Below, piece after piece: positions 52,724-63,015 of a DNA stretch of 64,000 nt (position 1 is the first letter of the stretch; every line of letters starts with the position of its first letter). Source of the stretch: Amoebidium appalachense (taxonomy: Eukaryota; Ichthyosporea); contig CAVNZM010000013.1 in assembly GCA_963693365.1 (NCBI GenBank), positions 2,666,001-2,730,000 on the forward strand, given 5' to 3'. The translations under genes were made by a program, and so were the position numbers. The notes beneath the pieces were generated by a model that was not told the origin of the DNA, did no database searches, and saw nothing but the letters and a program-made list of their open reading frames with translations.

Positions 52724-53094
52724 GGGGAGGGGGTGGGAGGGAGGGAGGGAAGACAGGAAAGAAAAGTTATTATACATTCTTTTGATGCTTTTCGAGGTTG
52801 GGCTCGAGTCTTCCCGAGGTTAACGACTAAGGGTTCAAACAGACTACGTACCCCATCAGACTAGCAAAATTTAGCCGCCGCCGGCTAAGATTGCTATGGT
52901 ATATGACGTCACACCGACTTGCTACCGTATTTAGTAAGAAATCGGTAAACGTCACATATCGTAGCAATCTTAGCCGGCGGCGGCTAAATTTTGCTAGTCT
53001 GACCGGGTACGTAGTCTGTTTTGAACCCTTGCTCCTTATGAGAGAAGGATGTGTACAAGGGTGAGAAACCTTTTTTATTTTTTATTTCATTTTT

Positions 53095-53133
<39 letters not shown>

Positions 53134-53656
53134 AGGTAAAGAGGATGTAGGTGAAGGAATACGTGGGGCAGAAGGAAAGGGGTGGGGAGATCGGTTAGTG
53201 GGGACGGGATGGGAGTTTGGTGACGTGGTGTGTGTGTGTGTGTGTGTGTGGTGGGGTTTGTGTGTTTGTGTGTTGGGGTGTGATAGGGGGTGGGGGGAGG
53301 GCTGTATCAATGAAATGGTGGTGCACAGTGATGTCATGATATAAACTACTGTAAGGAATCCATGATATACTTTTCCTTTACATGGTGTGCAATCTCCTTC
53401 TTGGTTCGATCATCCGGAAATCACCATGTATATGAGTTCTGGAGCAATGCAGGCATAGTTGTTAACTTATTTCGCATCCTCACAGGGTGAAACGGATGCG
53501 GACCTGGAGGGAATGAAGGTGTTTGAGTTTGGTTGCCGAGAGAGGTCGGAGGCCGAGGACTGGAGAGATACCATCAGCAACGTAGGGAGCACACGCTCAC
53601 ATGTGCACGTGCATACACACATACAGAGATGCGCACACACGCACGCACACACTCAT

Positions 53657-53739
<83 letters not shown>

Positions 53740-53898
53740 TAAATGACGCTTACACAGTCACACATACGAACATGCAACCCCCCAACCCCCCCCCCCCCAA
53801 AAAAAAAAAAAAAAAAAGAAATGTATGCATGTATGAGACCACAACCATGCTCCTCCACAATCCCCCCCCCCCCCCCCCCCGCCCTCCGCTGCCGCCGC

Positions 53899-53942
<44 letters not shown>

Positions 53943-54821
53943 CCCACTTTTCCCCGTCCTTTTCCATGCTGCGATCTCCCCCTCCCCATCTTTCTATACC
54001 CCCCTCCCCTCATCTCCCCTTCTCCTTCCGATATGAGCTTCCCCTACAGTTACCGTGTATCAAATCGCTTCCCCCCCCCCCCCCCCCCCCCAAAGAACAA
54101 CCTGTGTGCAATTTGAACGTCTTTGCCTCCGTGGTTGCCAATCTGTAATGCATACATAACCGCCTCTCTCCCTTCTCCCCCTTCCTTCACACCCCATCCA
54201 AAACCAGCCCTAATTTACCGGTCTCAGACCTAATTGGGCAAAAAGTAGGGCCTAAAAGCGGGGCCAAATACCAATCTGCAGCCTCTCAAAGCCAGTTTAT
54301 GTTCGATTTCACTTAGAAAAGAGGTTTTCACCCTCTAACTAAAGTTGTAGGAAATAAAAAGACGCGCAAGTTGATACAAGCGGTCTGGGGCGTCCGACGC
54401 TGCCTTCACAGTCGAAATCAGCTAAAACCAGCCAAAACCGCCTCCGGCTGAGGCCAGCCTGACTGACGGCGGGAGTCGATCGCATATAGCAAAACATGTG
54501 TGTTTTCCTGTTTTGACCTCAAAAAGCGTGTCGGACACCATATGTTGCTTATATAAACAACGTGTGTCGCTTTATTTTCTATACTTTTCATTAAGGCGCC
54601 AAAGCCTGCTTCCTTTTCAATGTTTAGACTTTATTGAGTAAAAGCGGATTTGGACTATGACCGGCATAGCATGGCTAGACCCCACTTTTGAGCCACCAAA
54701 TTCAATTAGGGATCTGAAACCGGTGAATTCCCTCAACTCCCACCCCGTCCCTTCCCTCCAACTGTACACCACACCTGGGGGCTTACTATGTCTACTCGAG
54801 GCATAGAGACCATTCTAAAGT

Positions 54822-54855
<34 letters not shown>

Positions 54856-56520
54856 GAGAGAGGGGGGACAGTGTATTCTCTCTGCATTAATATCGGGTGC
54901 ATGTAATTCGGGTGTCTGGTTACTCTGAGGGGGAGGGGGGAGGGGGGGGGATTTGCTCAAATTATCCCCTCTGCAATATATTAGGTAGAGGACAATTCAC
55001 TAAGTGTGGATTTTTACCATTAGTGACTTGCACCCCCCCCCCCCCCCCCCCCCTCCACTCTACCCACACACACAGGCGATCCAATCGATCCGCTATGCCG
55101 AAAAGCAACGCCGCGCCCGTCGAAACACGCACAGAGCACCACCCTCCCTGGGTATCGAACAGACACCTGCACAGATACAGCATCTGTTTACCTCTGCAAA
55201 GGAGACCCCCCTATCCCCTCTGGTCGTCCCTGGGTCTAAGCCGTGGATTGCTCCGTTGGACTTGGGCCGTGCGGCAAGCGTGGGGTATGTATATTCATGT
55301 GTATGTGCTTTTTCTTTTCGGGTTCCCTTTCTTTCTTTTTTTCTTTTTTTCTTTTTTTTGGCATGTGTGTGTGATCGGAGAGGGGGGCCAATTGGGCCGT
55401 GCGGCAAGCATGGGGTATGTATACATGTGTATGCGTTTTTCTTTTCGGCTCACCCCCCTCCCCCCTACCCCTACCCACCCACACAAGCACCTCCCCCCCC
55501 CCCCCCCCCCCCCCTTTCCCCCCAACCTCCTCTCCCATCCCTTCCCCTCCCCACCCACCCTCTTTTTCCCCTCTTCCACCCCCCCCCCCCCCCCCCCCCA
55601 CCCCCACCCTCTCCCCACCCACCCTCTCTTCCCCCCACCCCCCACCCCCCACCCCCACCCCCCATTCCCCACCCCTTACCCCCCACCCCCTTGAAGGCCC
55701 CCCATCCTCCATATCCCCCCCCCCAAACACACACACCACCTTTTCCACACAGTAAAACCGACGAATACGACATGCGTGGAGAGGAGGGGCAAACGGGAGC
55801 ACAGGAGGAGCAGATATGGTCGTTGGAGGGGGCACAGTGGCGCCTGTTTCGGGTGGTGGACGGGTGTGCTGTGTGGAGATTGTGGGAGCCTAAGACGGGG
55901 AGGGCGGTGAGCGAGGAGACGAGCGACCACGCTATGTTTATCAACAACACTGTGTTTAAGGTGATTAGTCCCTCACTGCAGCTAATATTTAGTATGTCGG
56001 ATTGTGTACTGTTAAACATCAGTTTTATCAACTATTACCTATTGATGTTGTGTAAATTGATCTATTATATAGATGTCAATCGTATCAAATATAGGGGCAA
56101 GGGGTCGAGTGACCACACTATGTTTATCAACAACACTGTGTTCAAGGTAGTAAGTCCCTCACTGCAGCTATTTTAGTATGTCGATCGTGTAAAGTAAACA
56201 TCAGTTGTGTCAACTATACCTGATAATTTAATGGTAAATTTGTCTATTGAAAATATATCTCCGTTATGTCAATTGTATAAAATATATAGGCGCTCTGTTT
56301 ATTAACAACACCGTGTTCAAGGTTATGAGCCCGTCACTGCAGCTATATCAGTAATTGTGTTAAGTATGTCGATTATGTACAATATTTCAGTTGTAACTTA
56401 AGTACAATATTTCAGTTGTAACAATCGGCCTTTTGTACCACTTATCGATCAATAGCACCTGTATCTACTAAATCTTGTGCCAATCATTGCCAATATCAAG
56501 CTCACTCCACACACGTTCAT

Positions 56521-56584
<64 letters not shown>

Positions 56585-56968
56585 ACACGCGCACCCTTTT
56601 TTTTTCGCTTTTCATTTCCCATCTCCTTACCCGTCCTCTGCAACACACTAACTAACCCCCCTCTCCCCCAGTCTCTCGGCCTAGGCCTCCTGATGCTGAC
56701 CGTTTTAGCCTTAAAAGGCTACGACTGGCTCGCATTGGTTGGTGGGCTGTGCGTTTCAGCTGGGATTCTGAACGGCATGGCCCAATCAAAATCCGAGTTC
56801 ACGCCGTGGACGTTCTACACCGGGGACATAGTCAGAGGCAGTCCCCGGCCCATTTGCCAGGCACTGTTGAACATCGAACTGATGCCAAAGTTGATTCCTG
56901 CTGTGTCCTTTGTATGTATCCACCCCCCCCCCCCCCCCCCCCCCTTCACCCCCCCCCCTCCCCCCTCA

Positions 56969-57040
<72 letters not shown>

Positions 57041-57461
57041 ATCAGCCCGCCTTCCCTCTCCCGCCACCCCCAACTAGTTGCTGCTGGGTCCTTTGTACCC
57101 AACACCCACCCCCTCCCCCCTCCCTCCCTCCCTCCCCCCACCCCCTCCCCCCCTTCCACAAATACACACATGCCCTCATCACCACGCCTTCGCCCCCTCC
57201 CCCCGCACATACATTACCGTCTAAGAGCCACACCGGCATACAATGATGCCATCCGACATACAAACACTACGTAACAACTCCCCTCCTCCCTCCCAGTCCC
57301 CCCCCCCCCCCCCCCCCCCTCCCCCCCCCCCCCCTCCCCCCCCCCCTTTTTTTAAACTTAAAATGCATACCATTTATATGTGCCCCTTCCTGTGAAATCA
57401 TTGTGTTGTCTGTCGTGAAAATATGTGCTTCGTAATCAGTAACGGATATTAAAACTGATCC

Positions 57462-57493
<32 letters not shown>

Positions 57494-57556
57494 ACACCAC
57501 CACCACCACCACCACCAACCCACCCACCCTTCCAAAATGCATGCACACACACTCAC

Positions 57557-57613
<57 letters not shown>

Positions 57614-57630
57614 ACACATACACACACACA

Positions 57631-57702
<72 letters not shown>

Positions 57703-58146
57703 CCCCCCCTTCCCCCACCCACCCACCCACCCATCCACCCACACACACACACACACGTACACAGGCAGAGGTAGTAGAGACCATCAACGAATACACGGAC
57801 ATCATCTACCTGTGCTTCAAACCCGTGTGGCTGGCCGGGTTCTATGCCCGCCCACGTGACGTGGTGCTGCTCCGCTATTGGAGGAAGGAGGAGGACGGCA
57901 GCCGCTTGGTCGTTTATCAGAGCACCACCCATCTCAAGAAACCAAAGAGGAGAGGGTATGTAATCCCCCCCCCCCCCCCCCCCCTTTCTCCTCCCCCCCC
58001 CCCCTCCCCCCCAACACACACACCCCTCCCGTAGCATGTCTGTCTCCCTCTACCCCCCCCCCCCCCTCTCTCCTCCCCCCTCCCCCCGTCTCTCTTGTTG
58101 CCCTCCCTCCCCCCTCTCTCCTCGTCTTTCTGCCTCCCTCCCCGCT

Positions 58147-58177
<31 letters not shown>

Positions 58178-58661
58178 CGCCCTATTTAGAACATGCTCTT
58201 TTTGAAACCTTCTCCTCCTCTGTCCATCTCTATACATTTTAGACTATGTCCCCTCGATCGTTCCCTGCCCATACACATATTCTCCCCCCCCCCTCCCCCC
58301 CTTGCCCCACACACACACGCAGGCACGCACGCGCACACACACACACCCCTCACCCCACACGTCAAAGACACCTTCCTCCTCCCCCCCCCCCCCCTCTCTT
58401 TACCACCACCATCAGAACATGCTGGTTTTGATAATGGCATTTCCGACGTTGCACCTAAACCTCAACCCCCCTCCCCCCCCCCCCCCCCCCTTTCTCCCGG
58501 CGCCTGCCACGCCTGTCCCGCTCCCCTGCCGAAACACACATACACAGCTCACTTACCCCCCCCCCCCCCCCCCATCCCTATCCCCACCACACACACACAT
58601 GCACACACGATTACACACACACACACACACACACCTGCATACACGCACGCGCACAACCCCC

Positions 58662-58692
<31 letters not shown>

Positions 58693-59847
58693 AAAAAAAA
58701 AAAAAAAACAAACACCCATGCACAGTTTTGTACGCGGCCACATCTCTGCCGCCGCAGTTGTTATCTCCCCGGAGCATCCAGAAATTACGGCCACTCGCGG
58801 ATCACCCCTACCACGCAGCATGGTTTCAGTCATCTACAACTACAGCCCCATGGGCATAGGCACGATTGTGTCTGTCGTGCTCAGGCAATTGAACTTCGTC
58901 ACACCGTGGTTGTTGCAGGTGTGTACGTGTATGTACGTGTGTGTGTTTGTGTGTGTTTTTTTTTGGGGGGGGGGGGGGGGGGGGGGGACTTTCGTCAACA
59001 TATCCTCATGCTACAACTTCATACAAACTTGTTTTCAATGTTTTCAATGTCTCTGCTGGCACACTTGCCACCAGTGATATACCCCCCCCCCCCCCCCCCC
59101 CCCCCCCCCCTGCTCCCTCCCCTCCCCTCCCCCTCCCCCCCTCCACCACTCCTCCCCCTCTCCTTTTCTAACACACCTCATTCCTTTATAACCCATAACA
59201 GGTTCGCACCCTCCAGCACTTCATGAACCTCGAAGACTTTGTCCACCCACACGTCCCCCTATAAAAAAAAAACAAAAAATAAAAAATCCCCCCCCCCCCC
59301 CCCCCCTCCCCATCTTTTTTTCTAACACACATTATTCCACCTTAACCCATGACAGGTTCACACCCTCCAGCACTTCATGAACCTCAGAGACTTTGTCCAC
59401 CCACACGCCCTCCTTTCACAAAACAAAATAATAAACAAAAAATAACCCCCCTTCCCCCCACCCCCTCTCCCTCCTCCCCCCTCCCCATCTTTTTTTTTTC
59501 TAACACACCTCATTCACTCTTAACCCATTATAGGTTCGTACCCTCCAGCACTTCATGAACCTCAAAGACTTTGTCCACCCACACGTCACCATGGCCGCAT
59601 CCAACCCTGACGAAGAAAAACTCGAATCCTTAACCCTGGACTTGCGCGGTCTCGTCATGGGCGTGGATCGCATTCCGACCTCGGTGAATCCTCGATCGTA
59701 TCACGAACCCGATGGTAGCTTGTTCCAAGTACGAGGTGCAAATTATCTGCTGGATGGGGTTAAGGTCAGGGCGGAGAGTTCTGTCTTCCGATTGGTCGCA
59801 ATGGATGTGTTTGCGTTTGAAGATCCTGATCACAGGTTAGTGGATAG

Positions 59848-59884
<37 letters not shown>

Positions 59885-61383
59885 ACACACACACCTACAA
59901 AAAAAAAATAAAAAAATTGTGTGTGCCCACAGACACACACACACACACACACACAAAGACGCACCACCACCACCACCATCACCTTTTGTTTTGTTTTTCT
60001 TCTTCTGTTGATTGGCTCTGTTCAATATGCCTCTGCTTGCACATGAATTTGGTGTTTTTGTGCTGCTTTGCTTGCGGTTGGTCTTTGCCAAAATCCGGCA
60101 ATCATCGAAGGATGACTAAACCTAAACGAATAGCAGAATAATGAAAGGTGAAACTGAGAAAAGCAAGAAACAAAAAAAAGCAAGAAAGAAAGAAAGGGGA
60201 AACATCCTGCGTGCCGGCTCCTCCCTACCTCCTGCCGCCGCAAAACCAACAACCCAACCTACGAATGCTACTAACACGCACACATACACACACACACACA
60301 CACACACAAACAACCACGTACACACACACACACACACGTACACACACACACACACACGTACACACACGTACACACACGTACACACGTACACACACACGTA
60401 TACGTACACATACAGATACTCTCTGTGCCTCCGTCCAGACAGCCTCGTCTCCAGAATCGCCTCCGGCAGCATCAAGGCCCATTACCAAAAACCCCCCTCA
60501 ACCCCGGCCGCCACGCGAAGATTCCAAACCGCGCCGCAGCAAACCCCCACCAATCTCAACAACCTGCCTAGCACCCTGAAAATCCCCACCTCCCAGCAGG
60601 GGATGGGGGGGGCTGGATCCGCGAACGAAATTCCGTTTACGTTTGTGGTCAACATGGTAGTGCCTTGCGCCGACAACCTAGCGGTGGTGATGTATTTTCA
60701 GCCGATATCGCGCGATTGGGAGCGGCACCACCCAGGGTTTGCAAATCTGCTGAAGCAGTTTATGGAGGGGGATGATGAGTTCAGAAACAACCGGTTCAAG
60801 CTGATACCGAATATAGTCGAGGGCAGTTTTATCCTGAGGAAGGCTGTGCCTAGCAGGCCCGTGATCATTGGCAATAAGGTGAAAAAAAAGGGTCGCTGGG
60901 TGGGTGGGTGGGTGGTGTTTTGGAGGGGAGGCGATGTACGTAATGAACTGGTTTTAAGTTTTGGCTCCTTTTTTTTTTTTTGGGGGGGGGGGGGGGGGGG
61001 GAGGGGGGGGGGGGGGGAGGGGGGGGGGGGGGGGGGGAGGGTTGAGGGGGAGGGAAGGGGAGGAAGGGAGGGCGGGATGATCGGGAAAAAAGTGTGTGTG
61101 TGGGGGGGGGGAGGAGGGGGGAGGGGGTTTTTCCGGACATACTTAATCTGGGTGTACCCTTTCCGTTGTCTTTTTCCCGCGGGGGGTGGGGGGGGGGGGG
61201 GGGGGGGTTGGCGGGGAGGGGGAGGGGAGAGGGGGAGGGGGGAGAGGGCGGATGATATATGTGTTGTATTCCTTGAATGTGTGTGTGTGTTATTTCGTTA
61301 TTGTTCTCCTGCAGGTCTAGGAGCATTCACACATGCATGTGCGTGTGTGTGCGTGTGTGCGTATGCATGCCCGCATGTCGACC

Positions 61384-61414
<31 letters not shown>

Positions 61415-61548
61415 AAAAAAAAAGATTTTTTGTTTTGCTACCACCTCGATATCCCCCGCCTTCCTTTCTCCTCCCCGTCCCCTCCCTCCCCTCTTCAATC
61501 CCTCTTCCTGCACAAGAAAACACACCCGACAAATGCATAGGCGCACGA

Positions 61549-61590
<42 letters not shown>

Positions 61591-61686
61591 TGCACCAACG
61601 CTCAACCACCAACCACTAATAATGAAAAGATTCTCAAACTGCGGCAGCAACGCAAGCACAACACCAAAACAAGAAAAGAACCCCCC

Positions 61687-61717
<31 letters not shown>

Positions 61718-62008
61718 AAAAAAAGGTGAAACAAAACCAACCAACCCCCGCCTTTCCCCCCACCACAGGGCCTACGTATGGTCTACACCAAGGGGCCCAA
61801 CTGGTACGAAGTAGACGTGGACGTGGCAAGCGACCCAACCGCACGCAGTCTGTGCGGGATGGCCTTAGGCGCTACAAAATCGCTCACTGTCGATTTGGCC
61901 TATCTCATAGAGGGCCAAGCTCCCTCGGAGCTCCCAGAGTCTATTTTGGGCGCGGTTAGGTTCGATCATATTGACTTGGCGAACTGTACGCGTGTACCTA
62001 AGAAATGA
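51238..62008 (+). CDS. EDR2-like protein: PH, START and EDR2_C (DUF1336) domains
   Basis: Eleven exons: 51238-51405, 52152-52280, 53486-53581, 55076-55284, 55753-55960, 56672-56911, 57765-57955, 58726-58918, 59534-59835, 60443-60878, 61769-62008. They total 2,412 nt, 803 aa, with all phases joining. A PH domain fills residues ~5-133 (start GHVFRRR.TDFFRRW, end DWRDTISN). A START domain runs from WRLFRVVDG (~230) through [18 protein letters not shown] to about 495. The C-terminal ~230 residues are EDR2_[49 protein letters not shown]. Plant EDR2 binds phosphoinositides and acts at endomembranes; lipid binding or transfer here is inferred. An unusual hydrophobic stretch (~271-310) interrupts START. 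No signal peptide, so it is cytosolic or membrane-bound. Confidence 0.92.
51770..51816. repeat. (GT)n run in EDR2-like intron 1
   Basis: GT run preceded by G tracts and followed by CT and C tracts, so the intron goes from G/GT-rich to C/CT-rich toward the acceptor. Confidence 0.85.
52626..52720. repeat. (GT)n microsatellite in EDR2-like intron 2
   Basis: About 95 bp of pure GT followed by a short G tract. Confidence 0.95.
52829..53030. mobile_element. MITE-like element with ~80-bp terminal inverted repeats
   Basis: The left arm starts AAGGGTTCAAACAGAC and the right arm ends GTTTTGAACCCTT. The arms stay complementary for about 80 bp with few mismatches, through ACTAGCAAAATTTAGCCG and the GC-rich GCCGCCGGC. 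Only about 40 bp of centre remain, so the whole is nearly one hairpin. It has no coding capacity and sits in intron 2. No clear target-site duplication. Confidence 0.85.
53658..53737. repeat. (CA)n microsatellite in EDR2-like intron 3
   Basis: Pure CA run shortly after the exon 3 donor. Confidence 0.95.
54207..54732. mobile_element. Element with imperfect terminal inverted repeats, about 525 bp
   Basis: The left end CCCTAATTTACCGGTCTCAG is matched in reverse by CTGAAACCGGTGAATTCCC at the right end, and weaker matching continues inward for ~50 bp (TAATTGG / CAATTAG). It lies in EDR2-like intron 3. No open frame of note. Confidence 0.55.
55921..56360 (+). repeat. Triplicated 3' edge of EDR2-like exon 5
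   Basis: The last ~40 bp of exon 5 and the first ~140 bp of intron 5 occur three times, at about 55921, 56107 and 56290 (186 and 176 bp apart). All keep TTTATCAACAACAC and a donor-like AAGGT: AAG|GTGATT, AAG|GTAGTA and AAG|GTTATG. Only the first is joined to an open upstream frame. The copies are diverged. Confidence 0.85.
56523..56570. repeat. C(n) tract in EDR2-like intron 5
   Basis: About 48 consecutive C followed by a CA run, close upstream of the exon 6 acceptor. Confidence 0.9.
56968..57038. repeat. (CA)n microsatellite in EDR2-like intron 6
   Basis: Pure CA run just after the exon 6 donor and a C tract. Confidence 0.95.
57559..57701. repeat. (CA)n microsatellite ahead of EDR2-like exon 7
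   Basis: About 140 bp of CA with a few TA or CCA interruptions, ending near the exon 7 acceptor. Confidence 0.95.
59160..59600 (+). repeat. Triplicated 5' edge of EDR2-like exon 9 with its acceptor
   Basis: Three copies of the end of intron 8 plus the first ~55 bp of exon 9. Acceptors fall before 59202 (AACAG), 59356 (GACAG) and 59534 (TATAG). Each is followed by GTTC-CACC / CTCCAGCACTTCATGAACCT and ACTTTGTCCACCCACACG. After ~57 bp the first two copies run into A- and C-rich DNA, while the third continues into the full exon, so I use the third. Confidence 0.9.
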
Positions 62009-62225
62009 TCGAGCGTACTGCTATGATCTTGAGGGAATTTGGTCTAGTCTAGCTTGGGGGTTGAAGATTCGATCATAGTGACTTGGGTTATTGTACGCGT
62101 GTACCTAAGAATTGATCCGAGTGTGCTAATATGATCTTGAGGGATATTCGTCCAATCTAGCTTGGGGTAGGAAGATTTGATCATATTGACTTGGGTATTT
62201 CCACGTGTGTACCTAAGCACTGACA
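61960..62225 (+). repeat. Three ~107-bp repeats spanning the stop codon of the EDR2-like gene
   Basis: The unit begins with TTCGATCATATTGACTTGG, the end of exon 11, and runs past the stop codon into the 3' flank. Further copies start at about 62068 and 62176. Each keeps TGTACCTAAG around the old stop position. The first copy is coding. Confidence 0.9.
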
Positions 62226-62790
62226 CGAGAATGTGCCTTGTGGGAGAGTGACAGAATCTAGAATTAATATTAGACGTGCATGCCAAGGGGTTGAAGGTTA
62301 GAGGGGTGGTGACAGGAGGTGGTGATGTGAGGATGATGGAGAGTGGAGGGTTGTGGGGTGGGGTGTTGCATGGGGTGGGACGGAGTGGGGCTGGGTAATG
62401 ATATGTGTGTACAGTGTGCATGTGTGGGTGGGTGGGTGGTGGGGTGGGGGATGGGGGTGTGTGTGTGTGGGGGGGTCGTCTCCGTGTCTGTGTCGGCTTT
62501 CTGTCTCTCAGTCTCTCTCTCGCTCTGTGCCCGCGCGTGTGTGTGTACGAGCATGCTTGTGCACGCACGTGCATGTTTGCGTTCTATCGTAGCGAGTTCT
62601 GAGCCTTGTGTTGTGGGGTGGACGGGTGGAAGCTGAGGTTTTATTTGTGGAATTTATTGACATAAATATTTTTCTGGGTAAACACGTAGGATGGGTGTCC
62701 AATATCAACACAACCATGTAGGCTTCGTTTCGTGTTTTAGCAGTTCGCGTTCGGCTGCCCGCATACGGGCACCTATTAGCCGATCAAAAC
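62226..62790. other. Intergenic between EDR2-like gene and retrotransposon
   Basis: GT- and G-rich with some TC runs; no gene seen. The end of the EDR2-like transcript must lie here, but no clear AATAAA signal is visible. Confidence 0.4.
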
Positions 62791-62792
62791 GT

Positions 62793-62898
62793 CAGATCTC
62801 CACAGAACACTAGACTGAGTTTGATTGGCTCAGGATCAGATTTCACATAACACTAGATCGATTTTGATTGGCTCGGATCGGCAGCCTTAGGTATATAA
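62793..62898 (+). promoter_or_regulatory. Promoter: two ~43-bp CCAAT repeats and a TATA box
   Basis: Two similar units (62793-62836, 62837-62879) each contain AACACTAGA and TTTGATTGGCTC, an inverted CCAAT box. TATATAA follows at 62892-62898, 118 bp before the first ATG at 63016. This looks like the promoter, perhaps within the LTR or leader, of the Gag-like gene downstream. Confidence 0.65.
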
Positions 62899-63015
62899 GC
62901 ACGACAGTTTTTAGCAGTTCAGCAAGCAACAGACACATCTATTGTGTTTAGCACCTACAGCTTTACAGCTATATTTTCCTTTTTCATTCTCCCTATCTTT
63001 CCTACGCCGGTCAGC

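Noticed and set aside
59202-59400. First two copies of the exon 9 start as the real exon
   Set aside because: After the shared ~57 bp they run into A- and C-rich DNA with no domain sequence and no donor, while the third copy continues into START/linker sequence and a GTTAGT donor.
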